NCBI GenBank assembly: GCA_020060215.1
Contig: JAGVAP010000132.1
Coordinates: forward strand, 124,001-188,000
Length of the DNA stretch: 64,000 nucleotides
Source: Deltaproteobacteria bacterium
GTDB taxonomy: Bacteria > Desulfobacterota > DSM-4660 > Desulfatiglandales > HGW-15
Direction: 5' to 3'
This document shows positions 59,423-64,000 of the stretch, in pieces (position 1 is the first letter of the stretch; each line of letters opens with the position of its first letter). Under the pieces are notes generated by a model that saw only the letters and a program-made list of their open reading frames with translations, ran no database searches and was not told the DNA's origin. Made by a program: the position numbers and the translations under genes.

Positions 59423-60324
59423 CCGAAGAGCCCCCTCGGCCGCACGACCATGATGACAAAGTAGGCGAGATAGATCCACATGTACTTGAAGGAGGTCATG
59501 GGCACCCGGGCCATCCACTCCGAGTCCGTCAGGTAGGTGAAGAAGTCCCAGATCCCGGGGATCTCCGTGATGAGTCCCACCACGAGACCGGCGAAGAAGG
59601 CGCCGGACACGCTTCCAAACCCGCCCAGCGCCACCACGGCGAAGGCGATCATGGTGAAGAGAAGCCCGACAAAGGGGTTCACGGCCCAGAAGTTCACGAT
59701 CAAGGCCCCCGCGGCCGTCACGGTCGCCCCGCCGATTCCCCAGGCAAGGGTGTTCATCCTTTCGGTGGCGATCCCCATGTAGCGGGCCCCCTGGCCGTTC
59801 AGGGCGGTTGCCGTCAGCGCCTTACCGAGCCTGGTGCGGGTCATGAGGAGCCAGACCGCGAGAAAGGAGAGGACCGAGAGGATCGCGGCCGCGAGCTTGG
59901 TGGCCGGGATGATGATCCCTAACCCCACATCGAAGCTCTGGCCCACGAGGATCCCATGGTGCAGGGCCCTGTCTTCGGACCCGAATATGAGTAGGGCGAG
60001 ATTTCTGAGGAACAGCATGAGGCCGAATGTCCCCAGCAGCTGCGCCACCATGGGGCCCCTCAGGAGGTACTTGACGAAGCCGACGTAACAGAGAACGCCC
60101 AGCAGGAACCCGACCAGGGCGGCCACAGGCAGGGTGAAGAGGGGATCGACGCCGGCCGCCTGCGCCGTCAGAAGACCCGTATACATGCCGAGCATCAGGA
60201 ACTCGCCATGGGCGAAGTTCACGATGTCCATCATTCCGAAGATGATCGTCAACCCCAGGGCGACCAGGGCCACGACCATCCCCAGGAGGAGTCCCGACAC
60301 GATGGCGCCAAAGAGGATATCCAT
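59410..60324 (-). CDS. livH: Branched-chain amino acid-type ABC permease LivH
   Basis: 304 residues from ATG at 60324 (MDILFGAIVSG). Membrane helices throughout, with GLTIIFGMMDIVNFAHGEFLML, RTRLGKALTATALNGQGARYMGI and VVALGGFGSVSGAFFAGLVVG typical of LivH. It lies 81 bp after livK. Confidence 0.94.
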   Translation of the reverse strand: MDILFGAIVSGLLLGMVVALVALGLTIIFGMMDIVNFAHGEFLMLGMYTGLLTAQAAGVDPLFTLPVAALVGFLLGVLCYVGFVKYLLRGPMVAQLLGTFGLMLFLRNLALLIFGSEDRALHHGILVGQSFDVGLGIIIPATKLAAAILSVLSFLAVWLLMTRTRLGKALTATALNGQGARYMGIATERMNTLAWGIGGATVTAAGALIVNFWAVNPFVGLLFTMIAFAVVALGGFGSVSGAFFAGLVVGLITEIPGIWDFFTYLTDSEWMARVPMTSFKYMWIYLAYFVIMVVRPRGLFGWKH

Positions 60325-60405
60325 GCTGCAAGACTCCGAGCATCGCAGGGCAAGATGCGGGCCCTCTCGACGCAACCGGGCGCCGAGAGGGGACCTCACG
60401 GGGGA

Positions 60406-61716
60406 CTAGAAACCCTTCAACGGGTAGATCAGATTGGACGAAGCCACGTCGAAGGGGTAGGCGATCTCCAGGATGATGTTCCCGTCCCTGTCCTTCTGGT
60501 ACTGGCCGATCATACCGGTTCCGAGGATGTTCTGTCCGATGTCGTCTCCGCTGGTGGCGAACTTGATCCCGGACCACGGCACGATGAGCTGATTGCCCGG
60601 GATCTGGATCTCGTTGCACGCCTTCTGGACGGCGGCGGGCTTTGTGGAGCCGGCCTTTTCGAGGACCTCGACCCATGTCTGGACCCCCGTGAACGCCCTT
60701 GCGGATGCACCGCTGAAGTCCCGGCCGGTTTTCTCCCTGTAGAAGGCGTTGACCTCACCCGCAACCTTCTTGACCTGGGCCAGTTTGGGCAGGAACACGG
60801 TTCGCGTGAGGACGCCGACGATATCGTCCCTCAGGTTATCCTTGAACTCGGGCGCTTCAAATCCCGCATTCTGGCCCCAGATGAGCTTAGGCTGCGCCTT
60901 CTGGGCCTTCAGGGTCTTCAACATCAGGATCGCATCCGAGGCATAGGAGGCGAAGAGCATGCCGTCCGGCTTGACCGCCTTGAGGCTGCGGACCTCGCTC
61001 GAGAGGTCCGTCGACTTGGCGGCGTAGAGGATCGACTTCTTGACCTCGAACCCGTAGCTCTTGGCGTAGCTCTCGATCAACGCGGAGACGTTCGAGCCCC
61101 ACTCGGTCTTCTCGCACGCCGAGGCGAGCCCCTGGATTTCCGCCTTGGGCACCGCCTTGACCCCCTTGGCCTTCCCTTCGGTCAGCCCCTTCAGGAACTC
61201 GAAAAGGTCCTTGGTGAAAGTCTCGTCGTGAGGCGTGGTCCTCCAGAACCACTTGAAGCCCTGCTTGGTGAGGGCCGGGGATGTGGAGGAGTCGTTGATC
61301 ATGGGGATGCCGTGCTGCTCGCACACCGCGCTCACGGCCTTGGTCACGGAGCTGTGATAACACCCCACGATCCCGACCACCTTGTCGTCCAGGATGAGCT
61401 TCTTGGCGAGGTCTGCGCCCAGGGTCGGGTTTCCTTCGTGGTCCTTGAAGACCAGCTCGATCTTCGCCCCCTTGAGGCTCCTGATCCCCTCATTCCTCGC
61501 CATGTTCATGGAGATCTTGTCAAAGACCTTGTTGGCGATCTCTTGAGCCAGCTCGGCCCCTGCGCGGAGCTCGCGCCCCTCGGCGGCCGAACCTCCCGTC
61601 AGCGGGTAGAGCGCACCGATCTTGATCGTATCGGCAGCCCACGCCCCGGAGGCTGCAATGGTCCCGAATGCAGCCGCCAACATGAAAAGAACCATTCCTT
61701 TCCTGCGTCCCCTCAT
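60406..61716 (-). CDS. livK: ABC transporter periplasmic binding protein, branched-chain amino acid type
   Basis: 436 residues. Signal peptide MVLFMLAAAFGTIAASGAWA. Mature fold of the type-I periplasmic binding family: IKIGALYPLTGGSAAEGRE, LVFKDHEGNPTLGADLAKKL, VVGIVGCYHSSVTKAVS, GIPMINDSSTSPALT. Longer than LivJ/LivK of E. coli, and substrate cannot be read from sequence; amides, glutamate or 5-oxoproline are possible given the pxp genes (inference). Preceded by a GGAGGG Shine-Dalgarno and the promoter at 61836-61865. Confidence 0.92.
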   Translation of the reverse strand: MRGRRKGMVLFMLAAAFGTIAASGAWAADTIKIGALYPLTGGSAAEGRELRAGAELAQEIANKVFDKISMNMARNEGIRSLKGAKIELVFKDHEGNPTLGADLAKKLILDDKVVGIVGCYHSSVTKAVSAVCEQHGIPMINDSSTSPALTKQGFKWFWRTTPHDETFTKDLFEFLKGLTEGKAKGVKAVPKAEIQGLASACEKTEWGSNVSALIESYAKSYGFEVKKSILYAAKSTDLSSEVRSLKAVKPDGMLFASYASDAILMLKTLKAQKAQPKLIWGQNAGFEAPEFKDNLRDDIVGVLTRTVFLPKLAQVKKVAGEVNAFYREKTGRDFSGASARAFTGVQTWVEVLEKAGSTKPAAVQKACNEIQIPGNQLIVPWSGIKFATSGDDIGQNILGTGMIGQYQKDRDGNIILEIAYPFDVASSNLIYPLKGF

Positions 61717-61835
61717 CTCACTCCCTCCTTCCTGTGGTTGGGATTGGCTGATCCCGGCCTTTGCACGTTACGGCCCCTTGAATTGAGTGACTGGTGAGCC
61801 CCTACCGATTCGACAACCCCCCGGAACGGAAAGCC

Positions 61836-61865
61836 ATGTTAGGTCAGAAAGAGCAGTAGTGTCAA
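61836..61865 (-). promoter_or_regulatory. Sigma-70 promoter of the liv operon
   Basis: Minus strand TTGACA (61865-61860), 18-bp spacer, TAACAT (61841-61836). Leader about 110 nt to livK. Confidence 0.6.
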
Positions 61866-61987
61866 GGTTTCCCGTTGCTCCGGGATGGGTTGCCGAGGGA
61901 CTGGATTCCCGGGTTTGCGCCGAAATGACGGCCGGAGGGGGGCAGGCCCCTCCCTCTCTTCGGCAACTCCCGGGCAACCTCCTTCTG

Positions 61988-62770
61988 TCAAAGGATCGTC
62001 AGCTCCTCGTCCTTGAGATCGGACACAAACATGTGGCCTGGAGAGTGGGTGATCGCAAGAGGGAGGCGGGCGGAGAGCAAGGCCATCTGGGACGTGACCC
62101 CGCAGGCCCAGAATACGGGGATCTCCCCGGGACCGATGGTTACGGGGTCCCCGAAATCCGGCCGGTCGATGTCCTTGATCCCCAGGTCGTCCGCGGATCC
62201 GAAATGAAGGGGCGCCCCGTGGGTCAGGTAGAAGCGCGTGGTCACCTGCGCGGCACGGATCGCCTGCGCCGGGGTCATCGGCCTCATGCTCACCACCAGG
62301 GGGGAAGAAAAGGGGCCGGAAGGGACGCAGGAGCGATCGGTGATGTACATGGAGACATTCTTTCCCTCCGCGATGTTCCGCACAGGCACTCCGGCTGCGA
62401 GGAGCGCATTCTCGAAAGAGAAACTGCACCCCAGGAGAAAGCTGACCATGTCCCCCGTGAACAGGGAGGAGACATCCTCCACCTCCCCCTTGAGGATCCC
62501 CTTCTCGTAGATCCTGTACTTCGGCAGGTCCGTCCGGAGATCGGCGCCCGGTGCGATCCCCGGTTCGACCCGACCCGGTTCCAGCACGTCCAGGATCGGG
62601 CACGGCCTGGGGTTGCGGACACAGAAGAGCAGGAATGGGAAGGCCTCCTCTTTCGGGAGGATGACCAGGTTCGCCTGAACATACCCGGGCGCGGCGCCGG
62701 AGGTGGGCCCCCGCCATTCCCCTCTCCGGATGAGACTCCTCAACGCTGCTGCGGACAGGTTCTTCTCCAT
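61988..62770 (-). CDS. DUF1445 family protein, D-glutamate cyclase-like
   Basis: 260 residues from ATG at 62770 (AAGGAG Shine-Dalgarno). Family motifs: [24 protein letters not shown] start, [32 protein letters not shown], and [14 protein letters not shown] with the conserved Cys. In other organisms this family (putative hydro-lyase, and the domain of mammalian DGLUCY) interconverts D-glutamate and 5-oxo-D-proline. It stands between liv and an NCS2 permease, with pxpABC 7 kb away, which fits a glutamate/5-oxoproline pathway. Confidence 0.88.
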   Translation of the reverse strand: MEKNLSAAALRSLIRRGEWRGPTSGAAPGYVQANLVILPKEEAFPFLLFCVRNPRPCPILDVLEPGRVEPGIAPGADLRTDLPKYRIYEKGILKGEVEDVSSLFTGDMVSFLLGCSFSFENALLAAGVPVRNIAEGKNVSMYITDRSCVPSGPFSSPLVVSMRPMTPAQAIRAAQVTTRFYLTHGAPLHFGSADDLGIKDIDRPDFGDPVTIGPGEIPVFWACGVTSQMALLSARLPLAITHSPGHMFVSDLKDEELTIL

Positions 62771-63021
62771 CTCGTGACTCCTTGTCCTTCTGCGGTTCTC
62801 AAGCGATGATAGGATGCTTTTCGATGCCTTGCCAAGGGTTAATTGACGTCCCCCCGCGGCCGACGGTCGACCTTTGTCTTTCACGGACCTGTCGTGTTAC
62901 ATTAGACGACGGGCTGCAGATCGTTGGTTGCGGGTTCTCCGCATCGCTCGGCGGTGTCTTCTCACGACCACCGACGAAAAACCGGCTACTGGCCACCTGT
63001 CGTCATCGCCGCGGGTTTTCT

Positions 63022-64000
63022 ATGGCAACAAGCGACACCTACCTCTACGACCTGGACCAGCATCCGCCTTTCCATCTGGCGCTTGTCTACGGACTCCAGT
63101 GGACCTTCATCATGTTTCCCGGGCTCATCATCGCCGCCACGCTCGGCGTGAAAGCCCTGGGCCTCACAGGCGCCGAAGAGGTTCGTTTCCTCCAGCTCAC
63201 CCTGCTGACCTCGGGGCTCTTCACCGGGGTGCAGACCCTCTGGGGCCATCGTTACCCGCTGCTGGAAGGTCCGTCGACCGCCCTGGTCCTGTCCTTCATC
63301 CTTCTCGCGCCCGAGGGTCTGCCGGCTGTGCAGGGGGGAATGATGGCGGGAGCCCTTCTGGTCATCCTCGCGGTGGCCTCCGGGCAGCTGTTCCGATTGA
63401 TCCGATTCTTCACCCCCAACGTGGTCGGGGTCGTCCTGATGCTGATCGCGCTCGGTCTCCTCCGGCCTCTCCTTTTCTTCCTGGCCGGCATGGAAGGGCC
63501 GAAATCCCAGGGGGACTCCCTGGTCTTCCTGGTCAGCATCGGACTCGTCCTTTTCATGGCGACCCTTTCCCACCGGCTCCCGGGATTTTGGAAATCCGTA
63601 TCCCTTCTTCTCGGGATGATCGCGGGTTCTCTCGTCTTCCTGGCCATGGACCGGCTGGACTTCGGGAGGCTTTCGGACCCCGGGTGGATCTCCTTCATCC
63701 ATCCGTGGATCACCTCGCGGCCAACCGTAAGGTGGGCCGCAGTGCTCGCCTTTGCATGCGCCTACCTGGCGGTCATGGTGAACAGCCTCGGCAGCCTCCA
63801 GGGAGTGGCCAAGGTGACCGATGGGGGACGGCTCGAGAGTGCGACCAGAAGAGGAATCCTGATCAACGGTCTTGCAGGCATCGCCTGCGGTCTGACCGGG
63901 GTGATCGGTACCGTAAGCTACAGCACCGGCCCGGGCGTGGTGGTGGTCCTTCGCGTGGCAAGCCGTTATGCCGTCACGTACTGCGGACTGATCCTGCTCC
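63022..64000 (+). CDS. NCS2 family nucleobase permease (5' part; right edge of window)
   Basis: At least 326 residues from ATG at 63022, cut by the window edge. Multiple membrane helices: YGLQWTFIMFPGLIIAATL, FFTPNVVGVVLMLIALGLL, ISFIHPWI, and VMVNSLGSLQGVAKVTDG with the family's conserved polar segment, then GLTGVIGTVSYSTGPGVV. The NCS2 family carries xanthine, uracil or related compounds by ion symport. Weak Shine-Dalgarno. Divergent from the DUF1445 gene across 250 bp. Confidence 0.88.
   Translation, partial: MATSDTYLYDLDQHPPFHLALVYGLQWTFIMFPGLIIAATLGVKALGLTGAEEVRFLQLTLLTSGLFTGVQTLWGHRYPLLEGPSTALVLSFILLAPEGLPAVQGGMMAGALLVILAVASGQLFRLIRFFTPNVVGVVLMLIALGLLRPLLFFLAGMEGPKSQGDSLVFLVSIGLVLFMATLSHRLPGFWKSVSLLLGMIAGSLVFLAMDRLDFGRLSDPGWISFIHPWITSRPTVRWAAVLAFACAYLAVMVNSLGSLQGVAKVTDGGRLESATRRGILINGLAGIACGLTGVIGTVSYSTGPGVVVVLRVASRYAVTYCGLILL

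Noticed and set aside
60208..61797. A 529-codon plus-strand frame opposite livK/livH
   Set aside because: Antisense to two well-supported transporter genes, no family signal.

Overview
The window comes from a GC-rich bacterium, most likely an anaerobic member of the Desulfobacterota (the former Deltaproteobacteria: sulfate reducers and syntrophs). The evidence is an HmcE/HmcF (DsrM/DsrK-like) membrane redox pair, two apparent selenoproteins, many sigma-54 and two-component genes, acyl-CoA enzymes and a CdaZ-like diadenylate cyclase. This is inferred from gene content, not from a marker gene. Sixty-two protein genes, one tRNA and one RAYT-type element are called. Several start codons were moved from the longest reading frame to an internal start with a Shine-Dalgarno sequence.

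Region 1 (1-10034, all leftward) reads in transcription order: cytochrome b subunit, Fe-S/CCG subunit with an in-frame TGA, PAS histidine kinase, receiver-kinase, universal stress protein, single receiver, histidine kinase with an unusual N-terminal domain, NtrC-type sigma-54 activator, then a response regulator with a duplicated Cys-containing module, preceded by a sigma-54 promoter. It looks like one redox-plus-signalling locus and is the strongest candidate for an undescribed system. Region 2 (10311-32952) is mostly housekeeping: GAF/HD-GYP, CvpA, MazG, MtgA, a probable pseudokinase, PlsC, PriA, a CoA-transferase/GNAT fusion, a TlpA-like lipoprotein, an amidohydrolase, two MotB-like proteins behind a sigma-54 promoter, Der, PyrG with two small partners, PyrE, diadenylate cyclase, a CoA-type Nudix enzyme and tRNA-Pro.

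Region 3 (33017-43061) is more accessory: a RAYT element with terminal inverted repeats, two paralogous single-domain response regulators, a DUF305 protein, a PhoD-like phosphatase, small envelope proteins, a thiolase, an enoyl-CoA hydratase, and a PAS protein coupled to an 82-residue ORF that shares a motif with the nearby DnaJ-like protein. Region 4 (43062-49294) holds a parvulin foldase, the DnaJ-like protein, a GrdB-like selenoprotein, an M1 aminopeptidase and a hotdog thioesterase.

Region 5 (49717-64000) holds a large hybrid sensor kinase behind a third sigma-54 promoter, 5-oxoprolinase pxpABC, a rhodanese, a complete branched-chain-type ABC transporter (livKHMGF), a DUF1445/D-glutamate-cyclase-like gene and the start of an NCS2 permease. 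Together these suggest uptake and use of glutamate, 5-oxoproline or a related solute. Several families of short dispersed repeats fill the gaps between genes.
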